Part shown: positions 16,366 through 24,755 of the stretch, in pieces | How positions within the stretch are numbered: position 1 is the first letter of the stretch | Layout: each line of letters begins with the position of its first letter | The notes under the pieces: generated by a model | Told to the model about the DNA's origin: nothing | The model's input: the letters and a program-made list of their open reading frames with translations, nothing else | Databases searched by the model: none | From: CAZNYN01 sp964577295 | GTDB lineage: Bacteria > Synergistota > Synergistia > Synergistales > Synergistaceae | Assembly: GCA_964577295.1 (NCBI GenBank) | Contig: CAZNYN010000022.1 | Location: forward strand, 1-30,072 | Length of the DNA: 30,072 nucleotides | Direction: 5' to 3' | Program-made: the position numbers and the translations under genes

Positions 16366-17718
16366 TTATTTTATTTCGTTTAGGAAGTCTCTTACTGCGT
16401 TTGCTGTCATGGCTCTGCGCCATGCGGGGCTTTTTCTTGGGTTTACTTCCTGCCTTGCCGTCTCTGCCGCTGTATCTATTGTCTCTTCTGTCAGGGCTTT
16501 GCCTCTAAGTGAGGCTTCGAGTTTCGGCAGGCGTATGGGTATCGGGGACATACTGCCCGCTCCCGCGCGGAATTCCGTTATCACTCCGTCTTCTATTTCG
16601 GCATAGAAGCCCATGGATATTCTGGACAGTGTGAGGGCTTTGCGGCTTCCCCGCTTGAAGAATTTCTGCACAGAGTTTTCCTTGGGGACCGGGACTAATA
16701 TTTCTTTTAATATTTCATTGGCGGCGCGGTCGGGGTCTCTGTAGCCGCGGATGAATTTTTCCAGTGTCATTGTCCTTGTGCCGGCTATGCTCTCCAGAAC
16801 GACCTTAGCGTCAAGCGGCAGGAGTATGGAGGGGAGGTCTGCCGCACCCGATGCCGTTGCCAGATTGCCGCCTATTGTGGCTCTGTTCTGTACCGCGGGC
16901 GCTCCGCTCCTTGAGGATGCGTTGTGCAGTGCGGGGAGGTATTTTTTTATAATGCCGCTTCTTATAATGTCGCCGTTTGTGGCGCAGCTCCCTATTCTTA
17001 TGAAGTTCCCCGTCTTGTTTATGCCTTTGAGTTCTTTTACTCTGCTTAGGTCTATGACTTTTTCCGCATGGAATCTGCCGTTTTTCATGTCGGGGATGAT
17101 GTCGGTCGTTCCCGCCAGAAGGTGCGACTCTCTGTTCGCATCGAGCATCTCCATGGCTTCTTTGAGATTTTCCGGTGTCATAAAGTTCTTTTCGCTCTCC
17201 GTAATCGGCTCGGGCAGTGTATTTTCGCATAGATTCTGCCTCTTGCCGAGAGCGGCGCAGTATCCGTCTCTTATGGCTCTGCCGATTGCGTCATATATTT
17301 TTTCATAGCCCGTACAGCGGCATATATTGCCCGAGAGCGCGGTCTTTACCTCGTCAAGAGTGGGAGCGGGATTTTCTTCCAGCAGTGCGCGTGCCGCAAT
17401 TATCATTCCCGGGGTGCAGAAGCCGCACTGTACTCCGCCTTCGCTGACAAAGGCTTTCTGCAGCAAGTCCATGTTATCGGACGTTCCGAGCCCTTCTATC
17501 GTGAGTATCTCGCTGCCCGATGCCTGAAAAGCGGGGACAAGGCAGGCATTGACAAGGCGTCCGTCCATTATTACGGAGCAGGCTCCGCATTCGCCCTCTC
17601 CGCAGCCCTCTTTCGAGCCTGTGAAGCCAAAGTCCTCGCGCAGAACCGCAAGCAGCAGCTTCATGGGAGGTACGTCCGCGCGGAGAAGTTTTCCGTTTAC
17701 GGTTATCTCTATTCTCAT
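16366..17718 (-). CDS. Xanthine dehydrogenase-family iron-sulfur/FAD subunit
   Basis: Electron-transfer subunit of a molybdenum hydroxylase; 450 residues fusing two parts that are often separate. Residues 1-160 are the double [2Fe-2S] domain: Cys39, Cys44, Cys47 and Cys59 (plant-ferredoxin type) and Cys98, Cys101, Cys133 and Cys135 (CGFCTPG, CRC). Residues about 175-450 are the CODH-type FAD-binding domain, with LLAGTTDIIPDMKNG and the flavin motif ATIGGNLATASGAADLPSI. The order fits XdhA of bacterial xanthine dehydrogenases, but sequence alone does not give the substrate. The start lies two bases after the stop of the catalytic subunit gene, with gagaggggaa upstream. A terminator follows. 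Confidence 0.9.
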   Translation of the reverse strand: MRIEITVNGKLLRADVPPMKLLLAVLREDFGFTGSKEGCGEGECGACSVIMDGRLVNACLVPAFQASGSEILTIEGLGTSDNMDLLQKAFVSEGGVQCGFCTPGMIIAARALLEENPAPTLDEVKTALSGNICRCTGYEKIYDAIGRAIRDGYCAALGKRQNLCENTLPEPITESEKNFMTPENLKEAMEMLDANRESHLLAGTTDIIPDMKNGRFHAEKVIDLSRVKELKGINKTGNFIRIGSCATNGDIIRSGIIKKYLPALHNASSRSGAPAVQNRATIGGNLATASGAADLPSILLPLDAKVVLESIAGTRTMTLEKFIRGYRDPDRAANEILKEILVPVPKENSVQKFFKRGSRKALTLSRISMGFYAEIEDGVITEFRAGAGSMSPIPIRLPKLEASLRGKALTEETIDTAAETARQEVNPRKSPAWRRAMTANAVRDFLNEIK

Positions 17719-17720
17719 TA

Positions 17721-19952
17721 CTATTTCCCCTCTCTCTTCTCTTCCATGAGGTTAAACAGTTTTTCTCCCGTCAGGGGTATCTCGTGTGACGATACTCCGA
17801 GAGCGCTCTGCACCGCCGCTATAAATGCCGGTGCGCCTGCGTTTGCCGGGAGCTCTCCTATGCCTTTCGCTCCGAAACAGCCCGCCTCGCACGGATCTTC
17901 CAGCAATGCAATTTTCCAGCTCGGAGAGTCCAAAGTTGTGGGCACAAGGTAGGAGTTCATGTGGGAGGCCGTGTATCTGCCCTTTTCGTCAACTTTTATG
18001 TCCTCGATATGAGCCCAGCCTATGCCCTGAAGGACACCGCCCGAGAGCTGACCTTCAGCCTGCATCGGGTTGATGGTGCGTCCCAGCTCCGCCGCTATAG
18101 ATACTTCTTTTGCCGTCACTTCGTAAGTGGATGTGTCCGCTTCGACTTCGACGACGTTGGCTATCCATGCGTAGCCTCTGTATGCGTCTCCCGTGAAGCT
18201 CTTCTCGTCCCACGAACAGCCGTCCGCAAAGAGGTTATATCCGAGACTTTCCAGAATTTTATTTTCTTTCAGGTATTCTTCGGCGATTTCGGTAAGCCCT
18301 GCGGATTTTGCCGCTCCCTTTTCGCACGCCCAAGTTGTAAGCATTTCTTTCATGTTGGAGCAAGCGTTTTCCACAGCTTTGCCCGCGTACATTGTGGTGC
18401 GTGATGCGACTGTCGGGCCTGTGTTCGGGGTCTTTGACGTGTCGGGAACCATATATATTACATCTTCCGGTTCGACTCCGAGGGCCTCCGCCGCCACCAT
18501 CGGCAGGACTGTGGAAGCTCCCTGTCCCATCTCCGTGGAGCTTGTGTATATGCGGAACTTTTCTCCGTCAAATGTCATCTTTGCCGTTGTTCCCATATTA
18601 TCCTCGCCCGCTCCCGTAAAGCCGCCGCCGTGAAGAGCCGCCGCTATGCCTATTCCTCTGACAATGCGCCCCTCTTTTTGGCACGAGTACTTTTCTCTCT
18701 TGGCTCTGTAGTCGGAGAGCTCCGCCGCCTTTTCCAGCACTGCGGAGGCGTTGTTCGACTCTGTGAATTTCTGACCGTACGGGAAGGTGTCTCCGGTTTT
18801 CAGCGTGTTTATAAGCCTTATGTCGAGCGGATCCATGCCGAGCTTTTCCGCCGCCATATCCATCTGACGCTCCATTGCGAATATCGCCTGGGGCGCGCCG
18901 AATCCGCGGAAAGCTCCGTTCGGCGGGGTGTTTGTAGCCATAGCTCTGCTGTGTATGCGCACAGCGGGAACGTAATATACGCCCGTTGTGTGGAGGTGGG
19001 TGCGCTGGAGAACCACTCGCGACAAGGTTGTGTAAGCTCCGCTGTCCAGGAACATCTCAACATCCAAAGCCGTAATTTTCCCATCCTTTGTCAGCCCCAT
19101 TCTGTAGCGGCTCTTGGAGGGGTGGCGCTTGGGAGAGACTAATATATCCTGAGAGCGGTCATAAATTATCTTAACGCGCTTTTTTGATTTATAAGCCAGA
19201 AGTGCGGCGTATGAGCCGAGAATGGAAGGGTAGTCCTCCTTGCCTCCGAAAGCTCCGCCCGTGGCGCTCTGCTTAACTATGACATTCTCCGCGGAGAGCC
19301 CCATTACCTTCTGAACAGCTCCGTGGACGTAGAAGGGGCACTGGAGCGAGCCTATGAGCTCCATCCTGCCGTCGGTAAATTCTGCGGACATTCCCTGAGT
19401 TTCGAGGTACATCTGCTCGTGAAGTCCCGTCTTCCAATTTCCTTCTATTATTATATCCGCATCGGCAAAGCCCTTTTCGAGATCGCCGCGCTCCGTTCGG
19501 TACTCGTCCACAACATTGTCAGAGCCCCATATTACCTCTTTTTTTGCGAGAGAGTCCTCAATGGTGAATATCGGAGGCAGAGGCTCTATATCCAAAGTCA
19601 CGTCCGCCATAGCCTCTTTCAGAGCTTCTTCATCGGGGGCGGCAACGAGAGCCGCGGCCTGGGATACGTAGTTAATCTCCCTATCTGCGAGAGCGGGGTA
19701 ATCTGTACGCACAATGGCGATAAAATTCTCTCCCGGAATATCCGCGGCAGTCACAAGGACGGCCTTGGCCTCCTCAAACTTCGCTCCCGTCCTTATCCCC
19801 TTTAGTATGCCGCGCGGAACGGAGGAACGAACAACTCCGCCGACCCAGCATCCCGGCATATCGATATCAGCCAGAAACTTCGTCTCCCCCGAAACCTTGG
19901 AAGGGCCGTCAAAGCGCGGATAGGACTTTCCTATTATTTTAAAATTATCCAT
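17721..19952 (-). CDS. Xanthine dehydrogenase-family molybdenum-binding subunit
   Basis: Catalytic subunit of 743 residues that binds the molybdopterin cofactor and hydroxylates an N-heterocycle or aldehyde, xanthine being the likeliest guess. Clear motifs are GGAFGGKED (232-240), GAFRGFGAPQ (346-355), TEMGQGAS (473-480), GPTVASRTT (512-520) and GAKGIGELPANAG. The last contains the catalytic glutamate (Glu700). The ATG at 19952 follows a perfect aaaggagg. A reading frame open to 20030 starts within the repeat element upstream and lacks a ribosome site. Together with the fused FeS/FAD subunit it makes a complete two-polypeptide enzyme. Purine, nicotinate or other substrates remain possible. 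No Mo-cofactor insertion factor (XdhC type) is in the window. Confidence 0.9.
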   Translation of the reverse strand: MDNFKIIGKSYPRFDGPSKVSGETKFLADIDMPGCWVGGVVRSSVPRGILKGIRTGAKFEEAKAVLVTAADIPGENFIAIVRTDYPALADREINYVSQAAALVAAPDEEALKEAMADVTLDIEPLPPIFTIEDSLAKKEVIWGSDNVVDEYRTERGDLEKGFADADIIIEGNWKTGLHEQMYLETQGMSAEFTDGRMELIGSLQCPFYVHGAVQKVMGLSAENVIVKQSATGGAFGGKEDYPSILGSYAALLAYKSKKRVKIIYDRSQDILVSPKRHPSKSRYRMGLTKDGKITALDVEMFLDSGAYTTLSRVVLQRTHLHTTGVYYVPAVRIHSRAMATNTPPNGAFRGFGAPQAIFAMERQMDMAAEKLGMDPLDIRLINTLKTGDTFPYGQKFTESNNASAVLEKAAELSDYRAKREKYSCQKEGRIVRGIGIAAALHGGGFTGAGEDNMGTTAKMTFDGEKFRIYTSSTEMGQGASTVLPMVAAEALGVEPEDVIYMVPDTSKTPNTGPTVASRTTMYAGKAVENACSNMKEMLTTWACEKGAAKSAGLTEIAEEYLKENKILESLGYNLFADGCSWDEKSFTGDAYRGYAWIANVVEVEADTSTYEVTAKEVSIAAELGRTINPMQAEGQLSGGVLQGIGWAHIEDIKVDEKGRYTASHMNSYLVPTTLDSPSWKIALLEDPCEAGCFGAKGIGELPANAGAPAFIAAVQSALGVSSHEIPLTGEKLFNLMEEKREGK

Positions 19953-20310
19953 ATTGCTGCCTCCTTTGCGGAACGTCTGAACATCGGAGCTAAGGAACCA
20001 CTGATTAGATGCACCACCTAGGTGTAACAACTAAGTTCGATAACGCAAATCAAAGATTTGCTATCTCACTTACGCGTCATAGGCAGCCACAGTCTGTGGC
20101 TCCAACGTATTGATATACGCCTGATGTAACTACTAGCCGATTCGCACGAAATCAGAGATTTCGGCTCTCTGGCCATCCGCCCCGGGCTGTGACTGCCTAT
20201 TTAGCGGCTAGTACATCTAATCAGCGGACAATACGTTGGTGATGTTCTGCAATAATTGATTTAATCAGCGTTTCACTAAGGCTTATTATTAATCCGCTAT
20301 TGTAAGTATT
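19953..20310. other. Gene-free region between the hydroxylase operon and hisC
   Basis: No coding region is supported here. The stretch is filled by the nested inverted-repeat element described separately at 20001-20239. The bases after it are AT-rich, show no clear promoter and have no strong terminator for hisC. Confidence 0.6.
20001..20239. repeat. Nested inverted-repeat element
   Basis: Outer arms ctgattagatgcac (20001-20014) and gtacatctaatcag (20211-20224) are inverted repeats with one mismatch. Inside, ataggcagccacag (20079-20092) pairs with ctgtgactgcctat (20187-20200), also with one mismatch. ccaacgtatt (20102-20111) pairs perfectly with aatacgttgg (20230-20239). There are also four local palindromes: cacctaggtg (20015-20024), gcaaatc-aaa-gatttgc (20045-20061), gccacag-t-ctgtggc (20086-20100) and cgaaatc-aga-gatttcg (20147-20163). 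It could be a MITE-like element, a structured RNA or a recombination site. No coding sequence and no clear target-site duplication are seen. Confidence 0.75.
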
Positions 20311-21432
20311 TTATACCTTACGGGAAAAAACCGCACGGTATTTTATGAGCAAATTATTTTCCTCTTCCGTGCCGACTGTTATGCGCAGCATCTTTGTGCC
20401 GCGCGCGTTTACAAGCCTTGTGATAATATTTTTCTCCGCGAGAGCTTTGTAAATGCCTTCCGCGTTGTCTCCCGTCAGCAGGATGAAATTCGCCTGTGAC
20501 GGAATAAAATCCGCGCCAATCTCCGTAAAGAACGATTCCAGCCTCTGCCGTTCTCTTATAAAAAGAGTGCGGCTTTCGCTGAAATAGTCCTCGTCCGCAA
20601 GAGCCGCCAAAGCTCCCGCCGAAGCTATGTCCGAAACGCAGTATGGCTCTCTTGTCCTGTACATCTGCTTTATCAGCATCGGGTGAGCCGCGGCGAAGCC
20701 TATCCTGACTCCTGCGAGACCGTGTATCTTTGAAAAAGTCCTGCACACTATGAGGTTCGGATACTTCTTCGTCAAAGCCATGCCGCTTTCGGGATTTTCC
20801 GCAAATTCTATGTACGCTTCGTCAAGCACAAAGAGCACATTTTGCGGAATGGCCTCTATCACGCGGACAATTTCACCGAGAGGGACAAAAGTCCCTGTCG
20901 GGTTGTTCGGATTACACCAGAATATCATCTTTGTTTTTTTCGTTACAGCATTTATCACTGAATCCGCGTCAAATTCCATTCTGTAATTCAGCGGAACCGT
21001 CACAGCCGAGCAGCCCATTATCACAGCCGTATCGAGATAGACGGAAAAAGTGAGATCTGCGGAGATAACCTCGTCTCCGGGGGAGAAAAATGTGCGCCCT
21101 AACATCGTAAACACTCCGTCCAAACCGTTGCCGACAATTATGTTGTCGGGGGAGAGGCCGTACTTTTCCGCTATGGCGGTGCGAAGTTTGCGGCAAGTGC
21201 TTTCGGGGTAGCGCGGCGCGCAGAGCAGAGCTTCTCTCATTGCCTCCGTTACCTTTGGAGACGCGCCGCGGCCGCTCTCGTTGGCACAGAGCCTCACACA
21301 ATTTTCGGGCATCTCTCCGGGGTTGTACGGCTCCAGCTCCCTCACGCACGGGCGAACCAGAGAGGCAAAAAATTCCTCCCTCTCATCGGTAATTTCTGTT
21401 TTCGTTTCCGTTTTACTCATGTCTTTACTCAT
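20311..21432 (-). CDS. hisC: Histidinol-phosphate aminotransferase
   Basis: PLP enzyme converting imidazole-acetol phosphate and glutamate to histidinol phosphate. The 373 residues fit HisC (fold type I). Motifs are NPNNPTG (174-180), DEAY (204-207), the Schiff-base Lys235 in FSKIHGLAGVRIG and Arg243. An N-terminal extension of about 20 polar residues begins with MSKDMSKTE. Its first two in-frame ATGs sit in a 12-base direct repeat, so either could be used; the first has gaggaatgag upstream. The gene is divergent from the hisZGBA-IE-HF operon, with about 180-200 bases between them. Family relatives act on other keto acids, but the context makes histidine synthesis most likely. Confidence 0.9.
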   Translation of the reverse strand: MSKDMSKTETKTEITDEREEFFASLVRPCVRELEPYNPGEMPENCVRLCANESGRGASPKVTEAMREALLCAPRYPESTCRKLRTAIAEKYGLSPDNIIVGNGLDGVFTMLGRTFFSPGDEVISADLTFSVYLDTAVIMGCSAVTVPLNYRMEFDADSVINAVTKKTKMIFWCNPNNPTGTFVPLGEIVRVIEAIPQNVLFVLDEAYIEFAENPESGMALTKKYPNLIVCRTFSKIHGLAGVRIGFAAAHPMLIKQMYRTREPYCVSDIASAGALAALADEDYFSESRTLFIRERQRLESFFTEIGADFIPSQANFILLTGDNAEGIYKALAEKNIITRLVNARGTKMLRITVGTEEENNLLIKYRAVFSRKV

Positions 21433-21519
21433 GTCTCATTCCTCCGTAAATTTTTATTATGCGCCATGCGATAAAAGGACGGCGCCGATTTTGAAATTTT
21501 GGAAAATAGCTTCCGTTCG

Positions 21520-21548
21520 TTGCAAAACATAAAACATCGTGCTATTAT
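21520..21548 (+). promoter_or_regulatory. Promoter of the his operon
   Basis: TTGCAA at 21520-21525 and TATTAT at 21543-21548 are 17 bp apart. Transcription would start near 21555, giving a leader of about 75 bases before hisZ. I see no T-box or histidine-rich leader peptide in it. Confidence 0.6.
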
Positions 21549-21629
21549 ATGACCTGCTTATAAAACTATCAAGCTATCGCTTTAGCTAAGTAAACAGTTA
21601 TTATAAAAACAAGAATGAGGGTGCAATAT

Positions 21630-22832
21630 ATGGATAGGGTACCAAGAGGCTGCTGCAATATAGGAGGAGAGCGCGCGGAGAGGCTGGAGTTCTGCCGCGG
21701 AAGAGCGATGAGGCTGTTTGCCTCTTACGGTTACAAACCTTTCAGCCCTGCGGCTCTTCAGCTTGTCGAACATGCGTGGAACAGGCTTTCGCCCGTTCGC
21801 TCACGCAGGCTCATCCATATAATGTCACCATTCGGAGAACCATGCGTGCTGCGCGGAGATGTCACACTCTCCGCAGTCTCATATCTTTCCTCGCACTTTG
21901 ACGGAAAGGAGCGCCCTCTGCGCCTCTCCTATGCGGACAGAGTTTTTGCCGTTCCCGCTCCGCCTAAGACGAACCTGGAGGAAAATCAGATAGGAGTGGA
22001 GCTCATAGGCTGGGAGGGCGAGGGCGCGGACTGTGAAGTTGTTGCCCTTCTGCTTCGCACTCTGGACGCTCTCTCTGTGGAAAATTCCGTTGTCGTGCTG
22101 GGGGATGTCGCAGTGGCATCAAACCTTATGGCGCCTCTGCCGAAGGATAAGAGCGCGCTTTTGGTGAACGCGCTTCAGGAATGTTCCTACACCTCCTATT
22201 TTCAAATATTGGAAACTCTCGATATAGCGGAGAAAGAGAGGGAGGCACTGTGCCTCCTTCCTTATATGAAAGGCGATGTCTCCGTAATCGGCGAGTTTAT
22301 GTCAAAGATGAAAGACATTTCGATTCTCTCTCCCCTGCGGAATCTCTGCTCTTCCCTCTGCAAATTGGGCTTTGAAGACAGAATCCGCGTGGATTTTTCC
22401 TTCATCAGGGATTTGGGCTACTACAGCGGCCCGATATTCAACGCATATTCCGCATCGGGCGCGCTTCTGGGCGGCGGCGGCAGGTATGACGGTCTTCTGG
22501 CTCAGTCCGGAACGGAGGGGCAGGCGGTGGGCTTTGCTCTGAACCTCAAGGAGCTTGCGGAGTGCTGCCGCGGCGATTATCCGCACCCGGAACTGATGCT
22601 TTGGTGCGGCGGCTGCGACCCTGCGGATGCTCTGCGCTATGCGGACGGCCTGTGCCGCAAAGGAGTCTCCTTCGAGCTCAGTTGGGACAGGGATGCGAAA
22701 GCTTCTATGGAAACGGCGCGTCTGCGCGGCTATAAGTGGTGGGCGGACTGCTCTGCAAAGAGGGCTTTTTCTCTGCCTGCGGATATTTTTGTTTCGCTTG
22801 CGGATTTTGAGAGGGACGTGCTCTCATGCTGA
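21630..22832 (+). CDS. hisZ: ATP phosphoribosyltransferase regulatory subunit
   Basis: A histidyl-tRNA-synthetase-like protein that lacks aminoacylation activity and activates the short HisG. It has 400 residues from the ATG at 21630, which has gaggg seven bases upstream. An ATG at 21615 in the same frame lacks a ribosome site. The class II synthetase core shows MSPFGEPCVLRGDVTLSAVSY (motif 2-like, about 65-85), FIRDLGYYSGPIFNAYS and GGGGRYDGLL (motif-3-like region, about 275-295). The C-terminal anticodon-binding region is reduced. The presence of a short hisG directly after it confirms the call. It overlaps hisG by seven bases. Confidence 0.9.
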   Translation: MDRVPRGCCNIGGERAERLEFCRGRAMRLFASYGYKPFSPAALQLVEHAWNRLSPVRSRRLIHIMSPFGEPCVLRGDVTLSAVSYLSSHFDGKERPLRLSYADRVFAVPAPPKTNLEENQIGVELIGWEGEGADCEVVALLLRTLDALSVENSVVVLGDVAVASNLMAPLPKDKSALLVNALQECSYTSYFQILETLDIAEKEREALCLLPYMKGDVSVIGEFMSKMKDISILSPLRNLCSSLCKLGFEDRIRVDFSFIRDLGYYSGPIFNAYSASGALLGGGGRYDGLLAQSGTEGQAVGFALNLKELAECCRGDYPHPELMLWCGGCDPADALRYADGLCRKGVSFELSWDRDAKASMETARLRGYKWWADCSAKRAFSLPADIFVSLADFERDVLSC

Positions 22833-23464
22833 CGATAGCTCTGCCTACCGGGCGTTCTCTTGACGAATGCGTGGAAATTCTCGAAGGAGCGGGATTTCCC
22901 GCAGACAGATTAAAAAACGCGGGGCGCAGCCTCGTAATAGAAGAGGGCGGGTTCAGATACCTTCTCTCCAAACCCTCGGACATTCCCGTAATAGTCCACT
23001 GCGGAGCGGCGGATTTCGCTCTGGCGGGCAGTGATGTCATAGAAGAGGCGGGCATTGCGCTGACGGAGCTTCTGGACACGGGACGGGGGCGGTGCGTCAT
23101 GGCTGTGGCAGGTCCTGCGGCTATGGCGGAAAAGTTTGACGGACACATATCCGCTCTCATGGGGCTGAAAGTCGCCACGAAGTACACAAATGTGGCGGAG
23201 CGCACCTTTGCCTCGTGGGGCGTACAGATAAAGCTGATGAAGCTGAACGGCTCTGTGGAGCTGGCCCCCGCTCTCGGACTGAGCGACTGCATATTTGATA
23301 TCGTCCAGACGGGAAGCACTCTGCGCGCCAACGGCCTGACAGTGATAAAAGAGACGGAAGCCGTCTCCCTGCGCCTTGTGGCGGGAGTCGGAGCGATGCG
23401 CATGAATTGGAGCTCGATGTTCAAAGCGGCGCGCGCGATAGAAAGATATGTGAAGGGAGCGTGA
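22826..23464 (+). CDS. hisG: ATP phosphoribosyltransferase, short form
   Basis: First committed step of histidine synthesis: ATP plus PRPP gives phosphoribosyl-ATP. The 212 residues are typical of the short form, which lacks the C-terminal regulatory domain and depends on HisZ. Motifs include HCGAADFALAGSDVI (58-72), VATKYTN (116-122), and the PRPP loop DIVQTGSTLRANGL (158-171). The ATG overlaps the end of hisZ by seven bases, which suits the assembly of the two subunits as a complex. Confidence 0.95.
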   Translation: MLTIALPTGRSLDECVEILEGAGFPADRLKNAGRSLVIEEGGFRYLLSKPSDIPVIVHCGAADFALAGSDVIEEAGIALTELLDTGRGRCVMAVAGPAAMAEKFDGHISALMGLKVATKYTNVAERTFASWGVQIKLMKLNGSVELAPALGLSDCIFDIVQTGSTLRANGLTVIKETEAVSLRLVAGVGAMRMNWSSMFKAARAIERYVKGA

Positions 23465-23469
23465 TAGAT

Positions 23470-24042
23470 ATGAAAGCTGAAATTGTGCGAATGACGGATG
23501 AGACCCAAATCGAACTCGAGCTGACAATGCCGGGGGAGGAAAGCCTTATCGAAATCGAGTGCGGCTTTTTGAGCCATATGGTAAATCTGCTCTGTCACAG
23601 AGCAAACATGGGGATAAAGCTCAAAGCGAAGGGCGATACGGAAGTCGATTATCACCACCTCGCGGAGGATATAGGCATAGCGATGGGAGAGGCGCTGAAA
23701 AGCATGGCGCGGCAAAGCGGAAAGATAAACAGATACGGCTGGGCCCTGCTGCCTATGGACGGCTCTTTGGCGCGCATAGCCCTAGATTTCAGCGGACGGG
23801 GAGGCTGTTTCTTCAAAGGAAATTTCCCATCCGAAAGGTGCGGCGGCTTCGACCTCGAGCTTGTGCCCGAATTTTTCAAAGCGATGGCGCGCTCCGGCGG
23901 AATCACGCTCCATATCGCCATTCTGGAAGCGGACAACTCACACCATGCTGCGGAGGCGATATTCAAGGGAATGGGACTTTCGCTCCGTCAGGCTCTTGCC
24001 CCGAGCTCCGTTGACCCAAGCACGAAAGGGATGTGGCTATGA
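23470..24042 (+). CDS. hisB: Imidazoleglycerol-phosphate dehydratase
   Basis: Manganese enzyme making imidazole-acetol phosphate; 190 residues, single-domain form without the phosphatase domain. The metal-binding pattern is present: His36, His43, DYHHLAEDIG (60-69, with His62, His63 and Glu66), His148, and SHHAAEAIFKG (157-167, with His158, His159 and Glu162). The C-terminal PSTKG motif is also present. Unusually, the normally invariant F-x-D-H-M stretch reads GFLSHM (32-37), with Ser35 in place of Asp. The later G-x-N-x-H-H reads ADNSHH. The start at 23470 is five bases after the hisG stop. A longer frame from 23407 would lie inside hisG. Confidence 0.9.
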   Translation: MKAEIVRMTDETQIELELTMPGEESLIEIECGFLSHMVNLLCHRANMGIKLKAKGDTEVDYHHLAEDIGIAMGEALKSMARQSGKINRYGWALLPMDGSLARIALDFSGRGGCFFKGNFPSERCGGFDLELVPEFFKAMARSGGITLHIAILEADNSHHAAEAIFKGMGLSLRQALAPSSVDPSTKGMWL

Positions 24043-24755
24043 CAATATTTCCCGCGATAGACCTGTTTGAAGGCCGTGTAGTCCGTCTGACGGAGGGAGA
24101 TTTCAGGAGACGCTCCGACTACGAGACGACACCGCTCGATGCGGCGAAGAGCTTTCTGGACGCTGGCTGCCGTCACATACACATAGTAGACCTCGAAGGG
24201 GCGAAGCTCGGACATCCGTGCCACTTAAAGGTGCTTGAAGAGATAGCATCTCTCGGAATGTTCATACAGTACGGGGGAGGGCTCAGGAGCGCGGAGTCTG
24301 TGCGCGAAGCGGTAAAGTGCGGAGCGGACAGAGTTATGATAGGAAGCCTGCTCTTTAAAAATCCCGAAAGCGCGCCTCTTATGGCGAGTGAGTTCGGATG
24401 TGCGGCAATGGCTGCGATAGATGTACGGAACGGCAAAGTTGTCCACTCGGGCTGGCTGGAAGGAACGGAGCTCTCCGCAAAAGAGGCGATAAGAAAATTG
24501 AAAAGCGACGGATTGTCCGTCTTTCTCGTGACAGATACGGAACGGGACGGAAAAATGAGCGGATGCAGGGCGGAGTTTTACGCCTCCCTCGCCGAAGAGA
24601 ATTGCGAAATAGTGGCAGCGGGCGGCATTACAACCTGTGACGACATAATAGCTCTGGCAAAGGCGAAAGTATCGGGCGCTGTCGTGGGCAAGAGCCTCTA
24701 CGAAGGTGGAGTCACTCCGGCTGAAGCCCTGGCCGCGGGAAGGATGTTTGAATGA
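24039..24755 (+). CDS. hisA: Phosphoribosylformimino-AICAR-phosphate isomerase
   Basis: TIM-barrel isomerase converting ProFAR to PRFAR, the HisF substrate. It has 238 residues from the ATG at 24039, which overlaps the hisB stop as ATGA. A GTG at 24033 in the same frame is a less likely start. The catalytic Asp8 (FPAIDL) and Asp128 (AAIDVRNG) are present. The phosphate-binding loops are QYGGGLRS (77-84) and VAAGGITTCDD near the C-terminus. A VTDTERDGKMSG segment in between matches HisA. Confidence 0.95.
   Translation: MTIFPAIDLFEGRVVRLTEGDFRRRSDYETTPLDAAKSFLDAGCRHIHIVDLEGAKLGHPCHLKVLEEIASLGMFIQYGGGLRSAESVREAVKCGADRVMIGSLLFKNPESAPLMASEFGCAAMAAIDVRNGKVVHSGWLEGTELSAKEAIRKLKSDGLSVFLVTDTERDGKMSGCRAEFYASLAEENCEIVAAGGITTCDDIIALAKAKVSGAVVGKSLYEGGVTPAEALAAGRMFE

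Noticed and set aside
20001..20030. An outward promoter for the molybdenum hydroxylase at the edge of the repeat element (TTGTTA and TAATCA, 17 bp apart).
   Set aside because: The -10 match is too poor to support a call.
21555..21629. A histidine-type leader peptide for the his operon.
   Set aside because: No ORF with clustered His codons and no terminator hairpin is present in this short leader.
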